From the NCBI GenBank assembly GCA_964017185.1, contig OZ024874.1, forward strand, positions 16,239,957-16,303,956: a DNA stretch of 64,000 bases, written 5' to 3'. This document shows positions 53,893 to 64,000 of this stretch, piece after piece. The notes beneath the pieces are model-generated. The model searched no databases, was not told the DNA's origin, and saw nothing but the letters and a program-made list of their open reading frames with translations. This stretch comes from Rugalucina vietnamica. Its lineage: Eukaryota; Mollusca; Bivalvia; Lucinida; Lucinidae. The stretch's first letter is position 1, and the number at the start of each line of letters is the position of its first letter. The translations under genes and the position numbers were made by a program.

Positions 53893-54645
53893 ATAACCCC
53901 CAGGGGGGTACTCTCATTGTTTGTGGATACATAGGCGAGGCCCCAGCTTCTACCCCCAAACCCAAAAAATTACTGACATTTGCTGACCACCCCAAACAAA
54001 TACCAGTCCTATCAGGCATACCCAAAAAAATACTTGAACTTTTAGCTTACCCCAAAAAATTACGTATTCATCTTTTTTATGCCTATTGATGAAATTTTAT
54101 CACATCCATATGATCTAAGCTGTTGGTGGGACATTACAACCAACAGAACACGTCACAATACAGTTAGTATATGTAGGAACTAGGAAGTAAATACCAAGTT
54201 GGATAAAATTTAAAGATTTTCAAAGTGTAAGTCTTAATGATGGTTATGATTCCATTTGATTTGCAATCCAAACCAAGCTTCCAAAATTTCACCGAGACCA
54301 GTCATAAGGCATGATCGCAAACAAAATTGAATCTTAAGGCCTTGTAAGACATAAGTGTAAGCCACTCTTATCTTTATAGAAATAAAGAGATTTCCCAAGA
54401 AATGTGCAAAACCCAAAAAATTCCTTAGAATTATAGATTATCAGACCCCAAAAAAATAATTCAGAAAAGGCATGACCCCCCAAAAATATCAATAAAAAGC
54501 TCACTACCCTAAAAAATAACTAGTTTTTCTGAAAACCCCAAAAAATACGGAAATTCAAAATTTTGACCCCAAAAAAGTCAGCCTCGCCTATGTATACAGA
54601 AAATTTCAGAGTACCCCCCCCCCCCCCCCCCCCTGGGGCATAACC
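53893..54645. mobile_element. MITE family M3, copy 1, with poly-C end
   Basis: Inverted ends: ataacccccaggggggtact..acataggcgaggcc and ggctgacttttttggggtc-side cctcgcctatgtat..agtacc(C)n..tggggcata. The interior repeats (a/c)ccccaaaaaat(t/a). The C tract at 54614-54633 is about 20 long. Confidence 0.75.
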
Positions 54646-54649
54646 CAAC

Positions 54650-55679
54650 AACATTTTGTCAAGTAAAGACATTCATTTAGAAAGCTGTAATAAAACATAT
54701 TAATCCAAGTTAGCATGAACTTTATTTTGAACTGATTTTTGTATAAAAAAAATCCAACCATGTGTCAGCGAGTTGAATGTCTAAACGTCTGTTGAGGACT
54801 CAGTAGAATTGTGGCCGATATTGACATTGGGGGTAATCAGACGGACCAGAATTTTAGACACACAATCAAACGGTGCATCGTGAGAGTATTTTTCACAGCT
54901 GTCAGAAACGTCAAAAATGTAAATGTGGCTTAAAAGTTGTCACAACCGCTTACCTGTGACTCGGATAATATAAGAACAAAGTAATTAACTTATAATGTAC
55001 CCGTAAAATTGGTTAGAGAGTGTTCATTGGTGAGGAATTGTCATTTTGGCACCAGTAGTTGGGTATCGTCACGGCGTGTAGAGTGAACATTTGACAGGTA
55101 ATTCTGAGAGGTTTTGCACTTATCAGTGCTTATTAGTGCTTATTTCTTTGTTTGTTTGAATTGTTGATTTATGTCACAGTCAACAGTTATGGCCATTTTG
55201 GGACATTAGTATGTCATGACATCCAGAATATGCTTTGAAATACAACCACCAAAGTAAACAACCAATGCTTATGTGTATGGTCCTATGGGTGGATGACTAA
55301 GCCACTTTTTCTGTTCAAGCTGAGAGTATCTTTGAAGCAGTTAACCGGTTAACCAGTATTATAAATCAGGTGGTCAATCAATCAGTTAAAGCTTTGCCTG
55401 GTGTAGTTCTGGCCAAGCTGTTGGAAATTTTAGCAGATCAACTGCATTGGAAATATAAGGCTTGTCCTCTATTCATAATATTTACAGGTCTCCTGTATAT
55501 GCCTTGAGGCACAAGCGGCCCATCTATTTCTCATTGTCCCAATGGGCGGGTACCCATGGTGGTTTTATTGGTCTTATGTTAATAAGGTATACTCACTGTT
55601 TTCTTTTTCTTTTTTTTTCTATCTAAAGGTTCATAATGTCTCATTGATATCATCTTTGACCCACTGATCTCTTTTTCAG
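54650..55679. other. Upstream region of the phosphatase gene
   Basis: Presumably holds the promoter and a 5' leader exon; a splice acceptor (ctctttttcag) ends at 55679. No start site can be placed. 55176-55230 has words like the SINE 3' end. Confidence 0.4.
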
Positions 55680-55692
55680 TCCAGTCATCAAG

Positions 55693-56316
55693 ATGAGGAA
55701 ATATGGTGCTCAGATAGCTCAAATCACACCAAACCTGTGGCTTTGTGGGGTAGCAAATATTAAGGAAGAGAATCTCAGAGACCTTGATATAACACATGTA
55801 CTGAACACAGCGGAAGAGTTGAGAGACTTCAAATATCCAGTCGTTGATGGCGTTGGCTTGTGCATTAAGCATATAACAATGAGGGACAGTGAAGATGAAG
55901 ATCTGTTGCACTACTTGGACACATGTGTTGATCATGTACATAGTGTTGTTGAATCAGGTGGAAACATTTTGGTTCATTGTGTAGCTGGAGTAAGCAGATC
56001 TGCCAGTGTTTGTATTGCATATCTTGTGAAGTATCAAAACACCTCTTTGAAAAAGGCTTATTTTCATGTCTTACACAGAAGATCATGTATTTTTCCAAAC
56101 TTTGGATTTTGGAGACAGTTGGTAATATATGAGGAAGCAGTAAGGGGCCGTAACTCTGTGGAAATGTTACCTTTTATCTTTGGCACAGTTCCTGATCCTT
56201 TCAGAGTGGATGCTGAGAATAGACTCAGATTTGCATGGATGAGAGAACTCATTCTTTACTGGACACTACATTTCATCATATTGCTGGTTCAGATAATGTT
56301 CATATTGTTTCAATAG
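55693..56316 (+). CDS. Atypical dual-specificity phosphatase (DUSP14/18/21-like) with C-terminal membrane segment
   Basis: One coding exon, 207 aa. The ATG at 55693 lies 13 nt after a good splice acceptor, so the 5' leader is probably spliced. The N-terminus IAQITPNLWLCG and the block GFWRQLVIYEEAVRGR (~136-151) are typical of the DUSP14/18/21 group. The active-site loop HCVAGVSRSAS (~95-105) has the C-x5-R signature intact; D65 in RDSEDED is the likely general acid. After the catalytic domain comes a group-typical FGTVPDPF, then LILYWTLHFIILLVQIMFIL (~186-205), a strongly hydrophobic stretch that could anchor the protein in a membrane. It would dephosphorylate Tyr/Ser/Thr residues in the cytoplasm. 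AATAAA at 56726 is a possible polyadenylation signal. Confidence 0.93.
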   Translation: MRKYGAQIAQITPNLWLCGVANIKEENLRDLDITHVLNTAEELRDFKYPVVDGVGLCIKHITMRDSEDEDLLHYLDTCVDHVHSVVESGGNILVHCVAGVSRSASVCIAYLVKYQNTSLKKAYFHVLHRRSCIFPNFGFWRQLVIYEEAVRGRNSVEMLPFIFGTVPDPFRVDAENRLRFAWMRELILYWTLHFIILLVQIMFILFQ

Positions 56317-57072
56317 TAAATGTGTGCTATTCTATCTATAATAGGGGGAAAAGTTGTGTGCTCTTTTGCCACAGTAGTTTGGTATGGTGATATGTTTTCT
56401 TCTACAATAATCGCCCATTGGGGCCTAAAGAAATACATGGGCTGGTTGTGCCTCCAGGCAAAGCTTATACGTGACACTACTGACTGACCATCTGATTACT
56501 GGTAAACCGCTCTGCAGGTTTGAGCCTTCCCTGGAAAAGTGGTTCAAATCAAATCATCCATACATATAAGCCTTTGTGGCTTAGTCATGTTAGTTGGATG
56601 GTGATATTTTAAGCACTTGTTGGATGTCATGACATCCTCATTTTGGTTAAAAGTCCCATTAAATGGAGGCAACATCCCGACATGACTTTTGCTGTTGGCT
56701 TGGACGTAAAGCATCAATTGAAACAAATAAACAAATAATTTGTCAATTGCCTGATGTGCATGAATTTTCTATTTTTCCATTGAAAGCAATGAAAACAAAA
56801 GAAACTAAACTGATATATTTTTTAAATTTTGCTTTAACTGGGGTCAATTAACCAGACATAGTTACACAACCTTTTCTTCATTAATAACTATATTTTTTTA
56901 TTTTATAATGATTTTTGCAGATGATTTTATATTGGGACTATAGCTTTACTTTTTTATGTGATAAATGCTAGTCTATCTATGTTATTTATGTATCGGTATG
57001 TCAAGCATCTTAGACCACCATCTTCATAAATTTCAGACTAGTTGTGGTTGCTATATGCATCATTGTTGTGAT
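56317..57072. other. 3' flank of the phosphatase gene
   Basis: Probable 3' UTR and intergenic DNA, AT-rich; nothing else recognised. Confidence 0.4.
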
Positions 57073-57291
57073 TTGAGCTGCAACGCGAGAAAACCAATCT
57101 TCGGGGTTTTCGACCAGGTCCGACACAAAGCAACCTGTACAGTCACAGATGATGGCTACAAGCTTGAAATTTTGGATTTAAGAAGAAGAGGACTTGTACA
57201 ATCCATGTAGCGAAAACAAAGTTACTGCACAGCTGATCTGTGGTTTGGTATTGGCATTTAAGCAAATTTCCGGTTTTCTCATGACGCGGCC
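57073..57291 (+). mobile_element. MITE family M2, copy 4
   Basis: tgagctgcaacgcgagaaaa at the left and ttttctcatgacgcggcc at the right; inside are ttcgaccaggtccgacacaa and a shortened version of the central hairpin. Confidence 0.8.
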
Positions 57292-57621
57292 TTTTGTCTT
57301 ATATTCAAAGTATTAAGGGTTTGAATTATTTCTGTCATGACTACAACTTCAAAATTTAGTGTGCAATATATTTATTCAATCTGTTTAGAGATTAAAATTA
57401 TTACTTGCCATATCAACTTATGTGTTTGTTCATGTTCTAAAGTATAACTTTACATACATACATACATGTAATCTCACGAGAAAATGGAAAATTCCGATGG
57501 AGACATGTACTGTTTAACTCAGCGTACTTTATCGTTCACATTTGTATGATTTAAGGCTTACCTTACCCTCACCGGGTAAAGGTATAGTAAATGCTCGTTG
57601 GCTCTCCCGTCGTCGTCCACC

Positions 57622-58129
57622 ATGAGCCTTTGCATGAGAAAACCAACAATTTGGGTTTCCGACAAGGTCCGATACAAACCGGCCTGCAGGCTATAAGCTT
57701 GAAATTTAGGATTTAAGAAGAAGAGGGTCCCTATAGCGAAAACAAAGGCGCTGATCAGCTTCGCAGTTATTGTCGCGAAGCTGGGGTTAGTAACTCTAAG
57801 CCATCTCAACTTACAACCAACTTTTTAAGTATCTCTTAGGAATTATGGTGAATAACTGAAAAGGGCCTTAAGTACGGTGACAGTTTAACAGCATCGTAAC
57901 TTTATATTTAACTCAAGCCCACCTTAGCGTCGTCTTATCTGACGAGGTGACACCTTTAATTTCAAAAAGCTCAAGTTAGAGTAACTAAGAAAGTAAGAGT
58001 GTAAATCTCAAGATCGTCGTAAGTATGTCGGAAGTAGGGGAACTTAGAATGTCTTCGAGCTACTTACCCCAGATCTGCACCCTTGTTTTCGCATAGGCAA
58101 AAATCGGAGTTTCTCGCGACGCCGCTCAT
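57622..58129 (-). mobile_element. MITE family M2, copy 5, interrupted by a 0.29-kb element
   Basis: The ends atgagcctttgcatgagaaa and ttctcgcgacgccgctcat frame the element. The central hairpin is broken at 57781-58072 by a segment with imperfect inverted ends (ctggggttagtaactctaag / cttcgagctacttaccccag). Confidence 0.75.
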
Positions 58130-58184
58130 ACTATATGCATCCTTTGGCGCCCGTTGCCTCCACCGTCGTCGTCTGTTGCACTTC

Positions 58185-58462
58185 TCATTACGAAAACATG
58201 CCCATATGATATACAGTAACTTTTTCAGGTCAAAAATCGATAATTTTCAGAGGAAAAATTTTGATATTTTTCTTATTTTTGCTCAAAACATAGATTGTGG
58301 GTACACGTTAGAACCGCCTCGGCGAGGCGGTTCTAACGAGTACCCACAATCTATGTTTTGGAGCAAAAATAAGAAAAATAGGTATACCCCTGCAAACCCC
58401 AGTTTTTCTATATAAAAGTGGGGTTTAAGGGGGTATAGATTACACGGACATGTTTTCATGAT
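58185..58462 (-). mobile_element. MITE family M1, copy 5
   Basis: From tcattacgaaaacatgccca to ggacatgttttcatgatg, with the central fold-back gtgggtacacgttagaaccg / cggttctaacgagtacccac around cctcggcgagg. Confidence 0.88.
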
Positions 58463-59495
58463 GTCATGGAATGGGCCACGAAAGTTTGTATAATTGCCAC
58501 AATTACCAGGATTATCGAGGCGCTTGATTACGTCCTCTGTCTTCACGGATGCTCTGCCGATAGAGGGCGTGATAGATCGTGTTACAAACGGACTAAAGAT
58601 TTATGTTTATGAAAAATAGTTAGCCTAGGCTTTTAGGGGTTGTCTGCTGCTACCCCAGCGGGCTTACAACAAGGACACGTATTAAGACCATTGGTCCTTT
58701 GGTTCATGGACGTTACTTCAGTATTGCCGGATGAAAAACGTATCATATACATTGTATTTCGACCCTTAAGGACCCGATGGTCAGTGCTAGTGCATGTTAA
58801 AACGCCTCGAAAGATGAAAAGAAAGGAGTTTACGATACATTTCAAATGGCTCAAGAGCAGTGATGACGCACAAACGTCGGAATGCTTTTAATTCCATGAC
58901 CATCTCAGCTTTTGGATTTCGTGATTTTGTGTCCAATGTGAATTTTTTTCGCAGATTGCGGAACCAGCGATAATTACAGTAAATCAAAATAATGTTTTTG
59001 GCAGAATTTCTCAATTTCTTCTTTCTCGCGAAAATCGCGAAAATCATCGCTCGCGAAAACAAGTTGGTTTACATTAAACCGCATGAGTGTAGGCTTACAG
59101 TTCACAGGTTACTTAAGGTCATTCACCAAACGTGCTACGCTGCCAACCGTTAGACAAAATACAAACGATTCTTCGTGTAGACCCTAATTGCTTCTGAAAA
59201 ATATAACATGTTGCTTTTTCTCGAATGACCGAATTTCTGGCAGTACTAGTATCTGCGGCAAACTTGAAACAGTGATGACGTCTTCTGTACAAGAATTTCA
59301 AGGCAAACATTTTACTGATAAATACAAAATATACGTAGGAGTATGTGAAATATTCCACATGCTTGAAAGCAGCTTTTAACATATGACCGAGGACAAAATA
59401 TACTTATGACGCACGAGAATAGATTTCATAACAACCCTAGACAACGATCAGCCTCAGATTACGTGATCGTTTCAAAGTTATGTCTATTTGATATC
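58463..59495. other. Intergenic region
   Basis: Chance ORFs only. 58640-58700 reads faintly like an RT loop motif in translation (GLQQGHVLRPL), too weak to call. Confidence 0.4.
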
Positions 59496-59722
59496 AGCCT
59501 TCATATTAGAAAAACAATTTAGGTCTTTGACAAGGTTCGACACAAACCAGGCTATATAGCAACACAAAATAGTAAGAAGCTTGAAATTTCAGATTTAGAA
59601 AGAAGAGACAACGTACTGTCTTTCTGGAGCGAAAGTCAGCTGTGTGGTTACTTCACAGCTGACACGTGCCTTTGTTTTCGCCTGTGCTTGTTGTTGGTTT
59701 TTCTTATGCTGTGGTAGCTCAT
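59496..59722 (+). mobile_element. MITE family M2, copy 6
   Basis: Shares acaaggttcgacacaaacca, tagaagaagagg-like aagaagagac and the 3' end gttggtttttcttatgctg..gctcat; the hairpin is diverged (cagctgtgtggttact..cacagctg). Confidence 0.7.
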
Positions 59723-60480
59723 ACGATATTGATGATATGTAGTTATTATTATTTACAAAGCGATTTGATGCATGCACATTCCTTCACACGCAAAAATCTG
59801 TAGAATGAGCCACGTTAGAAGAGTTTATGTGAGATTCAGTGACATCTTCTGGCTTCGTTGCTGGGATTGTTTTTGGTTCCATTGACTACAAAGATAGGCC
59901 TACAAGTGTTGTTGAATTGAAATAATGGATTTTCATGTTGTTTTTTTGTTGTTTTTATTTTAACATTTTTGGATTCAAAATGGTTTATCATGACGGGGCT
60001 AGGATGTAAACAGTTACACAATGTAGGCACCTGAGCCACATATTTTATTGCCTTACCTGATTGCGACACGGCCTCTCAGTCTGTGGCACTCGCCCTGTCG
60101 AATCAGCAACAGTATGTGGCTCTCTGTCTATGGTCTTTCAGTCAGACACATGTTCTCTGTCCATTCATGATTGCCCGATAAATTCTTCAGACAGTTTATA
60201 TCGCGACAAGAACACACTGATTATTGCACGGCATGGCAGTTTCCGTCCAGGAAAATTATGGTTTTGCATTTGCGAAAAAGAAAGGCGCAACTCAGTTGCG
60301 CGTAATCCGGGGACCTGTAAATGTGTTTAGAGGACAAGCCTCATATTTGCAATTGGGAATGCAGTTTATCTGCTAAGATTTCCAACGGCTGGGCCAAAAC
60401 TAAGTTGCGCGGCAGACAACCACAAAGCTGACCAGCGTCATAGATAGTACAGTCCATCTAGACTTCCAAACTCTATTGTA
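59723..60480. other. Intergenic region with possible diverged M2 pieces
   Basis: 60250-60300 (ttgcatttgcgaaaaagaaa, ggcgcaactcag) and 60400-60465 recall M2 but cannot be aligned with confidence. Confidence 0.35.
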
Positions 60481-60672
60481 GGGAGCGCGGTGGCCTAGTG
60501 GTAGAGCGTCGAACACCAAATCGATCCCCACAAGGGTCACCGTGTTGTGTCCTTGAGCAAGACACACTCACCCCTAGAGTACTGGTTAAAACCCATGAAG
60601 CGGTGGCTCTGTCCCTACATGACTGAAAACTTCAAACGGTTGACTGTGACGTTAAACCTCAATACAAACAAG
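60481..60672 (+). mobile_element. tRNA-derived SINE
   Basis: Head gggagcgcggtggcctagtg with A box TGGCCTAGTGG; the B box is reduced to aatcgatcccc by a deletion; Deu-like core gtccttgagcaagacacact; 3' end ccatgaagcggtggctctgt, acgttaaacctcaatacaaa. Confidence 0.8.
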
Positions 60673-60781
60673 CAAAATCTATTATTTCAAGCCTCTGCCC
60701 ATCTTCTGTGGCTGGTTTATTCCGGTTTCTGTCGGACCGTAGTCAATACTCCTGAAGTCAGATTTTATCATGTGTGTCACT

Positions 60782-61003
60782 TGAGCCTCGAAACGAAAAG
60801 ACCAGTCTTAGGGATTTCCGACCAGGTCCGACACAAATCGGTCTATACACACACAGAAGAAAGCTAGAATCTTGAACTTCCGGGCTTAAGTACTATCCGT
60901 GTAGCGAAAACAAACCGGGCACAGATCAGCTGTGTAGTCACTGCACAGCTGATCCGCCCCTTTGTTTTTGCTTAGGTAAAAATCCGGTTTTACTATGTGA
61001 CGT
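60782..61003 (+). mobile_element. MITE family M2, copy 7
   Basis: tgagcctcgaaacgaaaaga at the left, ttccgaccaggtccgacaca inside, hairpin gatcagctgtgtagtcactg / cacagctgatc, and atccggttttactatgtgac at the right. Confidence 0.78.
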
Positions 61004-61099
61004 TATTCACTTATTGCATGACAGTTTCTGGGAAAGTTCCAGGAGACGATAATGAGTGTAAACAGAAGCAGATGAAAGAACTTCATTATCATAATTATC

Positions 61100-61322
61100 A
61101 GCAGCCTCCCGAGAAAACCGGTCTTACGGGTTGCCAATCAGGTCCGACACAAAGCGACCCGTACAATCACAGAAGACGGCTAGAAGCTAGAAATTTCGGA
61201 TTTAACAAGTTGTGCTGTGTAGAGAGAACAAAGGCGCTAATTATCTACATGCAGTTACTGCACAGCTGATCTGCGCTTTTGTTTTCCCAAAGGCAAATAT
61301 CCGGTTTTCTCATGACGCGGCT
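61100..61322 (+). mobile_element. MITE family M2, copy 8
   Basis: gcagcctcccgagaaaaccg, caggtccgacacaaagcgac, hairpin cagttactgcacagctgatc and atccggttttctcatgacgc. The flanking word attatcagcagcc recurs at 61325, starting the next partial copy. Confidence 0.78.
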
Positions 61323-61324
61323 AA

Positions 61325-61530
61325 ATTATCAGCAGCCGCCCGAAGAAGTCTGGCTGAGATTTCCCATAGGGTCTGAGTTTCGCCGGTACAAACCGGCCTG
61401 CTCAGTCACAAATTAAAGATACTAGTTCAATAGAGGCTTGAAATCTCGGATGCGGAAACTTTAACGTTTACACAATACCGGCAACGATTGACATTTGCGC
61501 TGATCAGTATGCACAGGATTCAGAGGCTGA
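61325..61530 (+). mobile_element. MITE family M2, truncated copy 9
   Basis: Begins attatcagcagccgcccga, like copy 8, and continues to ggcttgaaatctcggatg and gcgctgatcagtatgca, where similarity stops. Confidence 0.55.
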
Positions 61531-62180
61531 TTGAAGAAGCATTTTTGTAAATGCGTATGATAGATTCCATTCTTCGAGCTGATTCCATAATTTTATTATT
61601 GATTGCTTATCTGACTGTGCAGCTAGTTAATTCGGTTATTGGAGTATTATATGAGTGCTTGAACAAGGGACCTGACGAGACCGTTTACAAGTGGTTCACG
61701 TAGCACACACTAAAGGAATGTTTTGAGGAATTAATGGTGTTCTGTTAAACGGCTCGAAGCTCGTTTATGTATAATACAATATACTTAAAAATATGAGTTG
61801 AAGAATTAAAACAAAATAAGTAAAATAAAATGTTAGTCCTGATAATAGTGATATAACGTCGACAAGAGACAGCCGACTTTTTAGTGACTTGAACTACGCC
61901 TTGAACCAGCCTCGTCGGGATTGACAACATATTGAGTATCATATTGTTCCACGGCAGGTTCGTAGAATTTTTCTCCTCCTTTCAAATATCACAGAGGCTT
62001 GAAGTTGCAACCACCATTAAATCATGTCATTGGAGTAATTTTTCTTTTGGATAGTGACTAGGAATTCGGATCCAATTAAAATTGGAATCGCAATTCAGAC
62101 AACTAGTGGAAGCTAGATATCACATTAAAATGATAACGATAATTACAATACGAGAAAACTCAAATTCAATCATTTTAATT
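61531..62180. other. Intergenic region
   Basis: No gene or repeat that I can support. Confidence 0.4.
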
Positions 62181-62537
62181 GGGTATATCCACCCGCAGGG
62201 AGGTATTCTGAACTTTTTCGTATGCATAGGTTCGGCCCCAGCATTAGCTCTGTACCCCAAAAATACCTGGACTACTCCCAAAAATTACCCGTGATTTCTA
62301 ACCCACCCATAAAAATATGCAAAGTTTTCGTACTACAAATAATGCATATTTTGTTAAAATAAAACACATAAAATAGTATTATTAAGTGACTCTAAAAGAT
62401 TGTCCTCCACTAACATACCTTAACAAAAATAAATAGGGGCCTATTCATGGGAAAAAAAAAACAAAGGTTTGACCACAAAAAAGTACGCGTATCCAAAATA
62501 TTTCAGAGTCCACCCCACCCACCTGGGACCCACCCGT
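62181..62537. mobile_element. MITE family M3, copy 2
   Basis: gggtatatccacccgcaggg, tatgcataggttcggcccca and repeats of ccccaaaaata match copy 1; the far end is aatatttcagagtccacccc..cctgggaccc. Confidence 0.6.
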
Positions 62538-62803
62538 GGATTTCTTCTTTTCACATTGTGTGATATCTTCAGGGCACGTGGACCATTCTTGGCAAAAATT
62601 AGAATACAACCAATAAGCTAAACTGTCGCAACCCCTAATACGCTATTACTGGAAACGAAAGGTCCTAGATGTAAAAAGTTGCAATCCTGGGTGATTTGCT
62701 TGAACGACTTTTCATATTTATGGCAGTCCTTACTAAACCGCTAGTTGTTTAACGTCTGAACGGGCCTCACATGTCATTGTGTATTACCTGAGTGGAAAAC
62801 GAA

Positions 62804-62887
62804 GTTTATGTTATGTTATGTTATGTTATGTTATGCTATGCTATGCTATGCTATGCTATGCTATGCTATGCTATGCTATGCTATGCT
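62804..62887. repeat. Pentanucleotide microsatellite (TTATG)n then (CTATG)n
   Basis: About 6 units of ttatg pass by a single change into about 11 units of ctatg. Confidence 0.97.
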
Positions 62888-63322
62888 GATTACCGAACTG
62901 AACAAATCGATGGTGAATCGATCATTAGACTGCTGTACGGGTATGCGCAAGAATATGCATACATGTAAATTAACAGTTGTTAAAAGTTGCGTCAAAATAT
63001 AAGATGCAAGAAGCAGCATCGATTTTGATTGATTTCATCAGAGTCAGGTCAAAGTAATGTGAAGAAAACAAAATAATTGCAGATTCTTGTTGCAGAAATC
63101 AAGTGCACAAAGAACCGTAAGGTAAACTGCCGAGATTTCCATTTCAGTAAACATGAAACAAGTCTCCTGATTTTATTACATTGATTTGGAAAAGAGCTAT
63201 TCATCTTACTCTTCATGCGTATTGTAACATTTTTTGTGCTGTATTTCTTTCCCAACTGATCTCTAAAGTGGGATTTTTAATTTTTGATTTTACAATCTTT
63301 GTGCCTTCTTTTCTTTCATTCA

Positions 63323-63592
63323 TCAGGAAAACATGTCCGTGTGATGTATACCCCCGTGAACCCCACTTTTATACAGCAGAACTGGGGTATGCAGGGGTAT
63401 ACCTATTTTTCTTATTTTTGCTCAAAACATAGATTGTGGGTACACGTTAGAACCGCCTCGGCGAGGCGGTTCTAACGTGTACCCACAATCTATGTTTTGA
63501 GCAAAAATAAGAAAATTGTCAAAATTTTTCTGCTGAAAATTTTCATTTTTTAAGCTCAAACAATCTCTGTTTATTACATGGGCAAGTTTTCG
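63323..63592 (+). mobile_element. MITE family M1, copy 6 (best preserved)
   Basis: Starts catcaggaaaacatgtccgt, ends catgggcaagttttcgtaat; the centre is a perfect fold-back from ttgctcaaaacatagattgt to its complement, tip cctcggcgagg. Useful as the family reference. 63593-64000 shows nothing further. Confidence 0.9.
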
Positions 63593-64000
63593 TAATGATA
63601 TCTAGCGTTCGACGTTTGTAGTTGTCTCTACTGATGTAGCATACCGTATTCGTTCTAATTAATGCACAGTGCGCTTAACTTTGTCAAAATAAAGTTAAGG
63701 TTACAAAATATCTCTCTTCAGCACAAACACATTTACATTCAATGGTTATGGATAGAGCAAATAGAACACACATGATAAGAAATAAAAAAATAATTTTATA
63801 TACAAATGGTAGTCTCAGTAGTCAGGATAGTAGAGTCTTCGAATTCAGTAGATTCAGTAGAATGTATCTGTTTAAAATATTCATGTCAAAATATCAATGT
63901 CAATGATGATGTCATTTAAGTGTTCCAACCATTGCAAAATAAGAGTTTGAACAGTTAAAGCTAAGTTTTAATGCGGCTAATATGACATTACTGTGTAAAA

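Noticed and set aside
55579..55941. 120-aa minus-strand ORF opposite the phosphatase
   Set aside because: Shadow of the phosphatase frame; no domain, no splice support.
58640..58891. Possible RT remnant (GLQQGHVLRPL)
   Set aside because: Only one short motif-like stretch, without flanking RT motifs in any frame.

Overview
The window is eukaryotic, almost certainly from a marine invertebrate and most likely a bivalve mollusc. Spliced genes carry clear GT..AG introns, acatgta-type words are abundant, tRNA-derived SINEs with a Deu-like core are present, and one repeat has an internal ~167-bp tandem array like those of bivalve Pearl/Helentron elements. The species call is inference. Three host-type genes are readable: a three-exon hAT/ZNF862-like gene (2678-6526, +, 883 aa), an eight-exon ankyrin-repeat gene (7378-17709, -, 526 aa, exons joining in frame throughout), and an atypical dual-specificity phosphatase with a hydrophobic C-terminus (55693-56316, +). 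Almost everything else is mobile DNA.

Layout. 1-2419: a perfect long inverted repeat (390-bp arms visible) around a spacer holding nested MITEs. 2.7-6.6 kb: the hAT-like gene, ending in a near-perfect 77-bp palindrome over its stop codon. 7.4-17.7 kb: the ankyrin gene, with introns full of MITEs and a 2-kb tandem-repeat element. 18.16-25.80 kb: a 7.6-kb element without coding capacity, with 118-bp terminal inverted repeats (TIRs) built from CCGGAC palindromes and with clusters of AGGTCA half-sites. 26.38-38.71 kb: a complete, apparently very young Ty3/gypsy LTR retrotransposon on the minus strand. 39.08-49.65 kb: a decayed LINE split by a 9.5-kb MULE-like element, itself split by a 5.0-kb TIR element carrying a decayed orphan gene. 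50-64 kb: the phosphatase gene, SINEs, palindromic arrays and a dense cluster of one MITE family.

The most striking object is the LTR retrotransposon. Its two 232-bp LTRs read as identical; it has a CAAT target duplication, a 17-nt primer site matching the 3' end of tRNA-Ser(GCT), a polypurine tract, an open gag and an open pol. Gag and pol are in different frames and overlap at a TTTAAAC heptamer followed, 5 nt on, by a perfect 10-bp stem, which is a textbook -1 frameshift signal. Gag starts with a ComEA-like helix-hairpin-helix and has no zinc knuckle. Downstream of pol, where env would sit, is an intact ORF joining zinc-finger-like cysteine clusters to a TatD-family metallonuclease domain with all metal-ligand motifs present. 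The DNA between pol and this ORF, and just beyond it, carries ten copies of a 19-bp motif, with CRE-like TGACGTCA sites in the upstream array. An LTR element with its own TatD nuclease is the best candidate here for an undescribed system.

All joins, family names and element boundaries were read by eye; no database or alignment was available.
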